64,000 bases of DNA from Portulaca oleracea (GCA_029582165.1 CM055881.1:20465594-20529593), one strand, 5' to 3'; shown: positions 12,321-25,313, numbered from the stretch's first letter. A program made the numbers and translations. The notes: generated by a model not told the origin, from the sequence alone.

Positions 12321-12332
12321 GCTCTGGTACCA
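12321..12332 (-). other. Primer-binding site of the copia element
   Basis: On the minus strand it reads 'tggtaccagagc', immediately after the LTR terminal CA. It matches the complement of the plant initiator-Met tRNA 3' end except for one T-to-C change. Confidence 0.85.
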
Positions 12333-12564
12333 TGAAAAAATTAGGTGAATGTGAAGGAAAATTAGAGAGCTATGAATTTCTGTCTATTTCTCCACTCATC
12401 TGTTTTTGTAGTACATGTCTCTATTTATACATAACTCTTGTAAGACTCATACTCTTGCTAGGTCTTATCACAGAGGCAGTCCTAGATTGACAAGAAATTC
12501 TAAACAGTGAAACACATAATATTCCAAGTATACGAAATAGATTAGGACTCCACTCCTGTTAATA
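12333..12564 (-). repeat. 5' LTR of the copia element at 7539-12564
   Basis: A 232-bp partner of the LTR at 7539-7766; both start with 'tga(a/g)aaattaggtgaatg'-type sequence and end with 'ctcctgttaata' on the plus strand. It is followed by the target duplication 'cttct'. Confidence 0.9.
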
Positions 12565-12728
12565 CTTCTCATGCCTACCATTGACCTTTTTATGTAAAAT
12601 TTTTCATTTGCTTGCATGGTGTAAAAGTTAGCTTCATCTCTCTCACCCTCCCTAAGCTTATCTTGCTTTTTGTATTCATGCTAGACTTTGCAAAACTTAG
12701 TCTTCACATTGTCTGACCCAAAGTACTG

Positions 12729-12900
12729 GGATTGCCAACTCACTAACACTTGAATTGGGTAAACCCAAATATGACCCAAACAAATGTTTGGAAGAGGCTG
12801 CTGAATCTGGGAGACTGGCATCAAGGAATGGCTGGGATTCCATTACTCGGAGATGTTTGAATCAAGCTATCACTAATCTGTTCTTTATTTATTTATTTTT
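12729..12900 (+). other. Second exon-like open segment in the same intron
   Basis: An open frame reads 'ANSLTLELGKPKYDPNK' then 'CLEEAAESGRLASRNGWDSI' and 'TRRCLNQ', then runs into T-rich intron sequence. Before the copia arrived it lay only about 240 bp downstream of the segment at 7339-7486, so both may be relict exons of one captured gene. There is no recognisable product, and its phase does not fit the downstream exon at 12922. Confidence 0.3.
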
Positions 12901-13101
12901 AATATATGTATCTTCTCACAGAACTTTCAGTGTGGCGAGAGCATGACAATTGAAGGACAAGATTACACAATCTCATCTGTAACGCATCGATACCAACTTC
13001 GGAAGGGAAAGTATGAGCCTAGTGAGAAGAGACTTGATGTACTCTCACAAGGGAGATACATACTCAACTTGTATCTTCAAGATTTGTTTGAAAAATCTTG
13101 A

Positions 13102-13765
13102 TTCCTTCAAAACCACACTTGTATAAGAAAGTTGTTTTCACTTGCTGTTAATTCAAACCATATTTGTTGGTATAGTGGTTCTTTGTTTTCGCTGTACCTG
13201 TCTTCCTTTTGTTTTCTTTGGTTCACTAGGAATCAATGGATAGACAGATCATATGTCTATATTGATTGGTTTAATTTGGACCAACTATCAAGAGGTATAT
13301 GATGATTGTCTGTGAGTTTTGTGATTGAAGAAACCAGAAGAGTGAAAAAAAGTTACAACTGCCTTAACAATTACGTCTGTCTATTGCCTTTGGCTGATTT
13401 TCACTTAGCTGGTTTAATGACAGTAGAGTGGAATCAGCTATGATCAAGGCGATGGTGATAGTAGAATGAAGTTCTCTATAACGCCTATATGAGTAGGACT
13501 AGTAGAGTAAAACCTACTAAAATAAGAGTTTGAGGTGTAAATTTGCACGTATCTCCTTTCTAATTTTTGACATTTATAAAACCAACCCTATCGTTGTTAA
13601 GTTACAATTTGTGTCCCTAGACCATTTTAACAAAAGTAATTTACCACTTAACCATTTAACCAATATAATTTGATGAATTTTCTAGACAATTTTTCAAACT
13701 ACTATGTATTAACATATGCATACATGTGTATGTATGTATGTGTGTGCGCATGCGTGCACACACAC

Positions 13766-13807
<42 letters not shown>
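13102..13807. other. 3' flank of the small gene; (TG)n/(CA)n then (TA)n microsatellites
   Basis: Probable 3' UTR followed by AT-rich DNA. A mixed microsatellite at 13715-13807 goes from 'gtatgtatgtgtgtg' through '(CA)6' to a (TA)n tract of about 40 bp that abuts the MITE at 13808. No gene seen. Confidence 0.6.
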
Positions 13808-13810
<3 letters not shown>

Positions 13811-14331
13811 AAATTGGATTCTAATAATCCCTACTTTTGTAAATTGGATGCGTAATAATCGATTTGTATTACGGTGGTAAAAAAAAAAAATTGTATTTTA
13901 GTGGTACCAAATCCATCACCACATTCTTTTCATTTTTTTCATGCCTACCCCATATTGTTTTTGTTTTTTTCGTTCCTGCCCTTAGATAGGTAATGAAGTG
14001 TAGTTGCTAAAACATTTTTTAAATTATTTTTTTGAGATTCCGAACAATTATTATGATTTTTTTAAAAAGAATAAAATTGAAAAAATCATAAAAAATAGAA
14101 AAAAAATTTAAAAAATTGGGAGAAGTGCTTAAATTCATTAAAAATCGTGGTAAAGTGTTACACAAAGTTTTGAATTAAATGCAACACAAAATCTATGATA
14201 TTCAGGGTATACTCTCAATTATGTCCCACTACAATACAATTTTAATTTTTTTTGGACCACCAGAATACAAATTTAAAGTAGGGATTATTGCCATCCAATT
14301 TGCAAAAGTAGGGATTATTAGAATCCAATTT

Positions 14332-14334
<3 letters not shown>
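13808..14334. mobile_element. 527-bp TIR element (MITE), copy 1 of a two-copy family
   Basis: The left end 'gggaaattggattctaataa...' and the right end '...ttattagaatccaatttccc' are inverted repeats of about 50 bp. It lies inside a (TA)n tract, so its target duplication cannot be sized. The same element, ends and interior, recurs at 21114-21644 in an ARP9 intron. No transposase frame. Confidence 0.8.

Positions 14335-14410
<76 letters not shown>
14335..14410. repeat. (TA)n microsatellite
   Basis: About 76 bp of almost pure TA directly after the MITE. Together with the (TA)n at 13768-13807 it suggests the MITE jumped into one longer TA tract. Confidence 0.9.
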
Positions 14411-14412
<2 letters not shown>

Positions 14413-14990
14413 TATTTTGACAAAACAATGAAGAGGAAAAAGTTAAATATAATAACGATACAAATAAAAACTAATAAAAAAATACCTAATATAGTTAACA
14501 ACAATAAAAAAAATTAGAAAAAATAACACATAAAATTAACTCAAAATAAAAGGAAGAGAACAGAAGAAAAGGTAGGAGACATACCATAGTATTCTCCCCC
14601 TTTGTTATCCACCTATTTATACTTTTATATTTAGTTTGTTTAGTATGTAATTTACTTGGTCATGATTTATAACCATTGATTTATTGATTATCATGGATGA
14701 TGATTAATGACTATGTAACTCCTTTCTTCTTTTACTATTTCAATTAATTAATTTTTAATTAATTTTTTTGTTTAAAAATGTAACCTATGTTAACAATAAT
14801 AAATATATATTATTAATTACTTTCTATAATTGTGATTCATGAATATTTAATAATCACTTCTTTAAAAAAAATATATTAACAATTATAATCTTTCAAAAAT
14901 ACCCTTGTGAAATCATTCAAATTCCAATTTTACCCTTTGTACATACCCCTACAAAATCACACAAATTATAACCTCACCTTTTATGCCCAG

Positions 14991-15063
<73 letters not shown>

Positions 15064-18055
15064 TAGATCACATTTTTTTGTTCAATATATGGGTATGATA
15101 AATTTGTTATACCTAGTACATTTTTAAAAAGTTTTTTGACTCAAAATAATCTGAAGTTAAAGTTGAATGGCTGAAAATAATTCAAACTGACTTTTTAACT
15201 CAAATGAATATAAGCTTATGTTATTACAAACTAATGCAGTTTTGTTAGCCTCATTAGCTAAAAAGTAAGGAATTACATCATTAAAAAATGCTTAAGTAAG
15301 AATTTCTCCTTTTTTTTAAAAAAAAAGAATAAAAGAAGTAAACGTTGACAATTATCATATGACATGATTATTCATATTAATTGTTCATATTGTATAAACA
15401 TATATATCTGAATTGAAGTAGAATATAAGCAAAATAAATAATTAAGTGAATTTGTAACTCTTGAATTTTTTTTTATTGCAACAATTTGTTATTTGTTAAT
15501 AAACTTTTAACCTTAATTTATGTCATTATGAAACATTTAGCAAAAAACAATAGAATAACATAATTATTGTGAATATAATATAGAGCCACAACATATTCTA
15601 GAAAAATATAATAATAAATTAGAATAATATGGCTTCAAAATTGTTACCTAGATATTAACATCATACCTTGTATTTTGAAAATAACATGAGTAATGATCTC
15701 AAAAAAAAAATAACATGAGTAACGAATTAATTTATATTTAAAAATATATATAATGGATAAAAATAACATAAAAAGATATCATTTGTCTTTATAAATAGTC
15801 GTGATAAATCAGTGTAAATATAATTGTGGAACGATAGAATGTTAATAATGATATGTTCAAATGTACTTACGTTGCATCAAAACTTGGTAAAGAATTCAAT
15901 CAAAAAAAAAAAAAATTGGTAAAGAATATATATATTCTGAGTGTTAGCTATTGGAGTAAAAAGAAAAGAAGGATAAGAATTTTTTTGGATACATAAGGAT
16001 AAGTTACAAAATTAATAATGATAATAATAAGTACAATAAAGATCATAGCAAATAGAGGTTAGCCTTTAAGTAACGTAAAAAAAATTTGGTCTTAAGTACT
16101 ATCCTAGCATTTATGCACAATTAATAAATGAGTATTATAAATTAAGGAATTAATTTTTCTTTTCTCATTTTTTATTTTGCATCATGGATATGTTTCATCT
16201 TTTCTTTGATTCTAAAAAAAAGCTTCTCATTTCGATTTTGCACTTGACGTGATTATGTTTTAATAATTTAATCACAATAATGTTTCATAATTATACTGAT
16301 AATGAATTTTAATAATTTTGGAATCTACTATTCCCCTTGCAAAAAAAAAAAAATAGAGCATTAAATTTAACCTATGAAATCAAGGGGAAAAGAAATGTAA
16401 TTATTTTTGAAAATTTCTATTTTCATTTAATGGAGTAAAAACAATCATATATTATGAAGATAAAATAGAGCATGTCCAAGTATATAGTTTGAAGTGAAAA
16501 TCTCTAATCCCACCTAAAAAAAAATGCAATTCAAAGTTAATGATTTATATCATTCTATTTTAAAAATTGTAGCTCATGTTAAGTTTTTGTAAAGTTTTAA
16601 CGTATTGATATCTTAATCAAGTGATAACCATAAGAATTAACAAATTTTAAGTCCAAATACATGATTATTATTTTTAAAAATGAATATAAATAAAAACTTT
16701 TAAAAACATAACTATAAGTATTGCCATATTGTAATTGAGTGTAAATAATAATGAGAAAGAAACAATGAAAAGATAGTGAATGTGACCAAAAAAAAAATGC
16801 AAGAATGAAGTAAAGAGAAATTACCGAATTGTGATCACCAATAGTCAAAACCTGTTACAATATAGGGGAAATAACAAATATAAATGAAAGTTTAGGTGAA
16901 ATGAAAATAATTCAGTATATAGCATGAATATTAGCATGAATTTATCTTCCCAATAACAGTGCACATAACATAATGAAGATCGGTAGTTTGGTACAATAAA
17001 AAACAATGAGAAAAGAAAGGGATGAGAAAGTAATACACAACATAAAAATTGTGGGAGAAGAGAAAATAAATGGATTAGATTATAGCATACCTTGAGGAAA
17101 GGTAAATGGATGGAGAAATATTTGTCTAGTTATTACAATTAAAAAGAATAATCAATTACTTTAGTTACATATCATGTAGAAATGTTCATAACGGAATGAT
17201 TTTATACTTTTCTTTTATATTTTTGTTCAATTAATATAACTTGTAAAAGATAAAAGGAATGTAATTCAAAACACAAATATAGCAATACATAATTACTAAT
17301 ATCTATAGTAAGCATATGATTAAATGAATATATTTTAAAGAAATAAAGCATACGTTTTGGTTGATGTAATATAAGAATGATAATGTGAGATGATATGTAA
17401 TTGGAGATATATTTTGTGTTTAATAGAAAGAAAGCTTCAAAAGAAATAATTGATATCATTCAAAAGAAGCAAATAAAAAGTATACATATTGGTTGATTTA
17501 TTATAGGAGAAATAAATAATATTTACCTGGAGAGATATTTAGTGTTTAGTAGAATAAACGCATCAAAAGAAATAATTTATGACCTATCAAAATATTTGAA
17601 ATATAATAATTTGGAAGAAAAAAAAATTTAAAAGCCTAAGTTTGGTGTATGTACGCACATCTTTCTTACACAACCGAACTCCAATGTAGAAATCTACAAA
17701 ATTGAGGCTTTTATAGTCATAAAAGGAATAGAAGTATAGAAGAAAGGATTATATAAAACGTATGAAAGAATAACAATAATAAACATGGTTAATTATTAGT
17801 GAATGTTGATTATAACAATAATAAACATGGTTAATGAAAGAATAATATAAAACGTATGAAACGTATGATTAGGAATGCATATGACTATCAAGATTCTTTA
17901 TGGCTAATTTTTCTTAGCTTAGGTAAATTTATACCATCAAGGCATCAATTAATATTTATTTTAACTTTTTTAAAAATTGAAAATGATAAATTTTACTTTT
18001 CCAAAAGTGCCCTCATTAAAACTTATAAATTACTATCCTCACCCTTTGTACCCAG

Positions 18056-18105
<50 letters not shown>

Positions 18106-18587
18106 TATGATGATTACAATCAAGGGTATATTTGCATTTTGATAATCCCATCTAGGAAACGAAAACATTTATGCAAATATCACTTAATACACATTTTTAA
18201 TGTTAATTTTAAAATAGGGAAGAAGTTTAAAATAACAATTAAATGGACATTACTTTTCAAACTGACGCCAATAAAAAGATGAACACAGGTATGTAATAAA
18301 AAGGTACAATTTTCAACATGTATGTGAAACGAAGTTCCATGTAAGAACCAAACATCTAGATAAATAGTTCCCTTGAAAAGATGGCTATCTAATTTATGTA
18401 AGGTAGCTATTTTACAAAAATAAAGAAAAAAAGGAATACATTTTTACATAAAGTTTTGTAGTGTATTAGCTTCACCAATCTTCCCAAAAAGAATCATATA
18501 ATATGGGACTGAGGGTGCATATGGAATTACATTATTATTTACACATTTTTGTGGACATACGTTATCAAAAATATAAACTAATATAAA
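14411..18587. other. Very AT-rich intergenic DNA with (TA)n tracts and short duplications
   Basis: No gene seen. It holds (TA)n tracts at 14993-15060 and 18056-18101, each preceded by a related segment ending 'cccagaaatatata', a direct repeat about 3 kb apart. A diverged tandem duplication of about 120 bp lies at 17339-17575, with shared 'ggttgat', 'ggaga.atatt' and 'tcaaaagaaataat' in both units. A 24-bp direct repeat containing 'acaataataaacatggttaa' occurs near 17770 and 17812. Open frames here are low-complexity. Confidence 0.6.
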
Positions 18588-19443
18588 CTAATAATATTTA
18601 TCTCCCATCAACTTGTTCGATAATAGAATTTTACCTTTCACATTTGAAAAATTAAATATACCCTACCTCACCTTTTATTTATAATAAATACCTATCAAAT
18701 CCGGGCAAGAGTATAGAATAGACAAAAATATTGTTGTGATTTATAAGGAAAAGGCAAAATTCCCTCCCCTTCATCTTCTTCTTCCTCCATGTCTTCTCCT
18801 TTTCTCATCATCTGGTCTTGCATTGTTATTGAATCAAGGCTAGGAAATTCAATCAATTTAAAATATTTTACTTGTAGATTTATTCTTCAAATCTTAGTTC
18901 TTCAATCCAAATTGCCAGTAGATTTTCACAAGAATTGCACAACATTCCAAAATACTATGTCAATACCCTTATATGAATGCTTCTGGAGCACTCCCTCTCC
19001 CTTTCTGATCGATGTTTTGTTGGAAGATGTAATTCGTTCAGATGCATTAATGAATTTGATCTTTGCGTTTTGATTGCAAAAAAAAAAAAAAAAATTATTG
19101 CTCACAATTTTGATCAATAAAAGTCCTAATTTATTTTTTTTATCGGTGAAGTTACACCTGTAATTTTTAGGAACATTTGTAAACTTCAACAAGGATAGAG
19201 GTAGAGGGAAGGAGCATCTAACTAGTGACTAGAAGGAATGAATTGATGAAAAAAGTGAAGGTGTGTTGGGTATTTTTGGTCAAATGATACATGGGGATAT
19301 CGGAAAAAGTACATCAAACTATTTACATTATACTTAATATAACATATTTATAACTAGTAAAGATGAGGTAGGATACATGTAATTTCTCAAAAGTGGGGTA
19401 AAATTTTCTTATCAAAAAAGTTGGTGGAGGGTGAATGTTATTA
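18588..19443. mobile_element. ~855-bp TIR element with ~100-bp inverted ends
   Basis: The left end (18588-18690: 'ctaataatatttatctccc...', 'aattttacctttcacatttg', 'taccctacctcaccttt') is matched in reverse complement by 19345-19443 ('aaagatgaggtaggatacatg', 'ggggtaaaattttcttatc', 'gttggtggagggtgaatg'). The interior has no transposase. Probably a non-autonomous element; no certain target duplication. Confidence 0.65.
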
Positions 19444-19854
19444 CTTCATTTTTACACTATAACAAAGTAACCGGTCGAAGGGAGATCTTTTATTGGAATG
19501 AACTAGAAAACCCCCGCGCCTCACTCTCTTTTCTTTTGTCTTTCCTATTGTTGAGAAATGCAGGTAGATGGAAGTAAATGAGCTTCTATTTCTACGATTT
19601 GATTGAAATAAAGGAAGCGTAGTGTTGAGAACACAAAACATAAGCTTAGCAGTACAGTCAGAGAACACATACGCTGAACAATACAAAGGCCAATATGGAT
19701 TTACATACAGCTTGAAGTATTTTTCTGGGTACTGAAAGCTGCAACTACATTGACACCGGACCAGAAGCATGACTTGAGAGACCTATCTGCAAGCAGTGAA
19801 CAGTGATTGTTGAATGTCGTAGTTGCTTGCTTAGGGATCGGGTTGGGGATGGTT
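19444..19854 (-). other. 3' flank / probable 3' UTR of ARP9
   Basis: Lies directly after the ARP9 stop codon on the minus strand and before the TIR element. No second gene seen; the transcript end was not located. Confidence 0.5.
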
Positions 19855-22800
19855 TCAGGAATTCATATAGCACATCGGCTGTGCTTGAATATAGTAGGAG
19901 TCCCTGTACTTGCGGTTACTTCCCACATACAAGCCCCCGCGGATCCAATCTTCACGATGTATCCATGCTTCACGACTGAAATCAAGAATGCCCAGAATCT
20001 TCCCACACCCAAAATTCCATCACACAGCAAAAAAGAACAATCAAATTAAAACATATACAGTAAACTGTTAATGTTAGTTACAATGATAGGGCGTGAAAAG
20101 CATCCCTGGTAGATTTGTTACACGCATGTCATGCTTAAATCCCCCCCCCCCCCCCAAAAAAAAAAAAAAAAAAAACACATACACATACACACACAGCAGA
20201 ATCTGTCCCTAAACAATTCTCTTCTTTTGCTTCTCATTACTGGCCACCCAAAGTTTCAGGTGTTGACTACAATAAATTGGAAACATCTCAGTCAATCAGC
20301 TATTTCAGATGCAATGTACATATACATGATGCACCTCTCCAATAAGTTGACGACCCCCTTCCTCACAAAATTCCCTTCTAATGTCAAGACTCCAAGATAA
20401 CGATTTAGTTTGACAAAAGTTTATGAGATTGGATAGCCTTTTAAGACAAAATGCTAGAACTCGAATTTCCTTATAAACTAGGGGAGAAAATGCCAGCACA
20501 TATGAACCAAGTCAATTTCCCAAAAGATTACTTACCACAATTTCCACAACATAACCAGATTACTGGCTGCATCATGCCTACAGCAAGAGCTAGCACGATG
20601 CAATGCAGCCATTGATGCTATATGAGCAGAGTAGCCACTAAACTACAAGTAATTTTCTGCCTACAGTGATACAATCATTTGTGCATCTATGATGAAATAT
20701 TAATCAGCTGGGCAAGCTTAACCAGGCATAGCTGAAGTGCATTGTAGAAACTTACCACACCACCTTTCCATGAAACGTAGCTGGGATTATTTCTTGACTG
20801 TAGAACCTGCAGGTGAATAACATGACCAGTTCAGTAGAACCCACTGGTAAGAGTATTAGTCAAAACATCCACAGCATTTCATGACTGCACAAAAAGCCTC
20901 ATTCTATTTCCCACAGAAAGCCTTGTAGTCTAGAGTTTTCTAAGTGCACTGGGTCCCGGCAAGTCCTCAATGAAGATTACTTAACTTGGGAATCCAGTTC
21001 GGATATTTGTATAATGAAAATAACACAGGAAGTTACAGACTAACCTCCACTGTATCAATTGCTTCATTCGGAGGGATTGCATGCAAGACCCTGCAAAAAA
21101 GACCCAAAAAATAGGAAAATTAGATTCTAATAATCCCAACTTTTGACAATTGGACGATAATAATCTCTACTTTGTTTTTGTACACCAGCAGTCCCCAAAA
21201 AAAAAATGAAATTGTATTCTTTTGGTACTAAATCGACCTCCATATTTTCACTTTGCGGATTTTTGAAATTTTCAGATTTTTCTAACTTTTTTCATTCTTG
21301 CCCCCAAAAAGATTACAAAATGTAGTTACTAAAAGAAATTTTAGATTGTTTTTTTTTTAAGAATCCAACATTATGACTTTTTTTTAAGGAATAAAAGGGG
21401 AAAATCATACAAGTTTTTAAAAAAAATCGAAAAACATCGAAAAAAATCGCTAAAATCATCGGGAAGTGTTGTGCTATGTTTGAGAGCAAATGCCAGTTAA
21501 AATCCACAATATTTAGGGTAGTACACTCGGTGGTGGCACAAAAAAAATACAATTTTATTTTTATGGGACCACCGGCGTACAAAAACAAAGTAGGGACCAT
21601 TATTGTCCAATTCCCAGAAGTAGATTATTAGAATCCAATTCCCCAAAAGATACACATAAATTAGAAGTTAAGGAACTTCCGTTACATACCCTCCATTTCA
21701 AAAAAATTGTCATTTTAAATGTTTTTTTTATCTCACAATATTTGTCACTTTAGGTTCCCAATGACATCAATTACTCTTTTACCAATTTTGCCCTTGTTCA
21801 TTGTTTATATGACCTCATTCTTCTCATATCTATCATTCTTAAATGAATTTAGGGCAATTTGGTACCTTAGTGTAAATTTGTCTAGTTACTTTTGTTCCCT
21901 TTGTACTCTCATATAACCTTTTTTTTAATAGATACTCTCATATAACCTTAAAAAACGACTGGTCCGCCCGTTCCAAAATAACTGCTGTTTTCAGTTTCGA
22001 ATGCAACTCGATGTTTGCAATATTACAGCCATTCACGCTACTTTTATCTTGAGCAATAGGCACACTATCTTAGCTGTGGCTGACTTAACAGTGCTATCAA
22101 GCAGACAAAGCTCTAAAGAGGGGAAAAATTACTTAACTGGAACAGACAGAAGGGTGATAAACTTGTACACAAACATAGAGTTTCAACACCATCAAAAGGG
22201 TCATAAGGTTCTCTTTGGTAAATCGTCATCATAAAATAATTTACACAAAAAAAAGTAAAAACAGGATGAAAAGAAGGAAAAGGAAAGTCAAGAAAAGAAA
22301 AGAAAGAACGGAGCTATCAATCTAATGGCTTGATAGTTAACTGTTCCTCTAAAAGAGCTCTCTCCCAAGCCATCATATGTCTTTAAGAGATTTGAGCAAA
22401 CCCCATTACCCCAAAAAGCTTGAAAAATCTAAAAAATCCCAACGAGCCTTTGCAAACAAGCGAAGAAGTAGAAAGAGACTAGTAGATCCAAAATCACCTC
22501 TACACACCAAACATACGTTAACCAAGAAACCTTCCCCCCACTTTCCTTCCTTTCTCTTGTAGATAATCACTTGAACAAATTACGAAGAACCAAATAAGTT
22601 ACATCTAAAGTCTGAACCCCTTCTGGAAACTCATCTATCTTGCTAAATAAGCAAGCACAAAAAGGGAGAAAAAATGCGTGAGCAAAAGCGCAACTCAAAT
22701 CAATCAGGAACAATGAATATATGGTACATACAATTACAAATCAGGGGACTTTTACTCAACAGAGCCCCCCCCCCCCCCCCCAAAAACAAAAAGAAGGGGG

Positions 22801-25260
22801 GAAAACCCCCTAGCCTCCACCTCTTTCGTTTTAGTTTTTATACAAATAACGTCTGTCACTGCTCACATAAAAGTTGTATTGCACCCTTATATTGGATTAT
22901 TAGTGTTGGTTAGAGTTTTTGTTCAATTGGAATGATCTACAACATCAGATGAAAATCAATTTTTCAATGGCTATAGAACGGATTGTAAGGTCCCCCATCA
23001 ATAGTTAAGATACACAATCACCGAACATTCATGACAAGATCGTCATAATTTTGGAGCCAATGTCAGTAAGACTTACATTTCATTATTTGAAATTGATTTT
23101 CCTGTACTTCTTTTACATCTACAATTGTTCTTTCACAATATTCATTTTAAGTGCCGGGTGGCGTTTTATTAACGAAGTCATTATTTTTTTTGCTTCAAAA
23201 AAACCCAAAAACAAACGTATATATATGGTCGCCCCAACCACACAAAGAAAAGTGAAGGGGCCTCCAAAGGAAAGCTACGTTGATAAGAAACAAAATCATA
23301 GAAACACTCATACATTGTGGAGATGGATCCCAAAGAATCAAATCATACGTGCCACTAGATAGGACAAATATGATGAGCACTGTTATGACAATCTCTTCTT
23401 TCAATTCAAGAACTTTGCAACCCCCCCCCCCCCCTTAAAATCTTCAAAAAAGACTGTACTAGTGATGGTTACTCCAAAATCCAATAACACCATTGTTTTA
23501 GGTGATGGCATGAATCAGCAAGAGCTAGAAATAAGCAATTCATAAGCAAAAATACAGCAGACAAACCTGTCCTCCACTGCTGCAACAAGACCAGTTGTTA
23601 AAGATACGCCACCTGCCTAAGGGAGATGATAAACTGAGTACTTCCAAGATTCTTATTGCATCAAAACTACTTTGGTGACCAAATTAGGAGACTCACCAGT
23701 TGTATGCTACAGAACAGTTTTCTCTGAAGGTCTATGCGCCCTGCTAAAGACAATTTTCGACATTTTCAAGCATTATAAAGCGAGAAACGTCCACAGAATG
23801 AACATGAAGATATGTCTTCTAAGTACCTGTTGAAAGAATGCTTTTTGTGATGGCTTCCGCAAGGCCAAGGTTTTCTTCCTTCTTCGGCTTGTTGGCAAAC
23901 ACAGGATAACTATCCCACAAAGGAAGTCCGACGTTGAATCCAGGATACAAGTCCGATCCATCAGTTCTCCTAGCATATTCAACTTGCCAAATATCTTCCA
24001 ACATATCCTCATGATCCTGAAACCTAGTGAATAACAAACAAGGGCATGTTAACAGACAGATAAGGAACACATTGACAATTCCTTCATTTTCTATACCAAC
24101 AAAGTTGCTCTCACCATGCTCGCGGTGGTGGCGGATACACTTCTGGAACAAGAAGCCTCGGACAGAACAAACCCATAGGAGGAACCTAATTCAACAAAGT
24201 GTCAAAAGACGACTTTACCTTACACGCATTGAATAAGTGCAGTGAAAAAGTTCAGTGGCTATAATGGAAAGGGAAAGAAGAAACAAATAAAGTTCAATTA
24301 GACAACCAAGATCGACAAAAGAGCATAAAATAAAATCAAAGGTGTCAAATGTTGTTTCACCAAAGTTTACTTGGAGTGGCTTTCAAAAAAAAAAAAAAAG
24401 GTTTACTTGGAGTGATACATAAACCAAATAACTAAACAGTGAAAACACGTGGATCCTCTGCAGATAATGTTCGATTCTTTGCGATGTACTGGCACCACGT
24501 CAGGATAAGCTGAAAGCCTGAAACAATACCCCTGAGTTCAACCACAGCATAAGTGACAGTTTCCAGTATGGTAACAATATCAAAGAAACACTAGGTGCAG
24601 ATCCTGCGCAGATAATATCCATGATTGGAGCGTGTGGTGATGGGCAAATGCTTGAATTTGAATGAGCTTGATGATCTTAGAAGAACTTGGATGAACACTT
24701 TGTAATTTTTGGTTTTTTATGCAATTAAAGATATGACTTGGCTTAAAGGGAATGCACCCACCAAGAATCACTTGGGCATAAAAGATTAATCCACCAACCA
24801 AAGCCTAATCAAACCCACCAAGATTAGATAAAGCAAAGCACCACTAATCTATAAAGAGTTTGGCTTAAAACATTACCTTGAACACAAGGATAAAGTAATA
24901 AGACTTTGAGAGAAAATAGAGCAAATAGCCTCATGTGTCTGTATTCAATGCATAAGTTAGTTACAAAATGAGCCCCAAAGAGCCATATACACATGTTGCC
25001 TCGGCCCCAAAAGGAAACACATAGTCACAAAGACATTCTTGCTAGAATTGGAAAGATTAACCTACAACATGACACCTCAACTTGATGTAGTCTACACTTA
25101 ACACCTCAATGAGCCTCTTCTCCAAGTTATCACAATGGTATGCAACAACATTCCATGGCTTGACACCTCACATGGCTGGCTCAACAAGGTAGCAAGTGGC
25201 TAGAACATATTGCATATAATACCTTTCGCCCAACCTGTTTGATGACGATGCAAGTTGGCT

Positions 25261-25313
<53 letters not shown>

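Larger units (their letters stand above)
7539..12564 (-). mobile_element. Full-length Ty1/copia retrotransposon, inactive
   Basis: Two LTRs (7539-7766 and 12333-12564, about 230 bp) bound a 5,026-bp element, flanked by a perfect 5-bp target duplication 'cttct' (7534-7538 and 12565-12569). On the minus strand, directly inside the right-hand (5') LTR, is a primer-binding site (12321-12332) reading 'tggtaccagagc', one base from the usual initiator-Met tRNA complement. Next to the left LTR is a purine-rich tract ('cttgagggagag'). Gag, zinc knuckle, integrase, RT and RNase H follow in copia order (integrase before RT). Multiple stops and frameshifts break the coding region. It sits in antisense in the intron of the small gene. 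Confidence 0.93.
6459..13101 (+). pseudogene. Small conserved plant protein, two exons; frameshifted or mis-sequenced 5' end
   Basis: Exon 1 runs from ATG 6459 to 6718 (donor 'cttcc|gtaagt'). Exon 2 is 12922-13101 (acceptor 'ttctcacag|aac') and ends in TGA. The junction is phase 0 and joins 'KHLGVRCFPS' to 'NFQCGESMTIEGQDYTISS'; exon 2 then reads 'HRYQLRKGKYEPSEKRLDV' and stops after 'LQDLFEKS'. I recognise this as a coherent, charged C-terminal domain typical of a small conserved plant protein but cannot name it. The start 'MAFSSLAPLHKVQDS' is plausible for an organelle-targeted N-terminus, yet it is out of frame with the rest of exon 1: one extra C in the CCC at 6502-6504 would restore the frame. 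Hence a frameshift mutation or a base error. The 6.2-kb intron holds an antisense copia element (7539-12564). It is convergent with ARP9. Confidence 0.6.

Noticed and set aside
14411..18587. A Helitron spanning the AT-rich stretch
   Set aside because: No convincing 5' TC end, 3' CTRR end with hairpin, or Rep/helicase frame was found.
18789..19073. 94-codon frame on the plus strand
   Set aside because: Inside a non-autonomous TIR element, no recognisable domain, overlapped by an open frame on the other strand.
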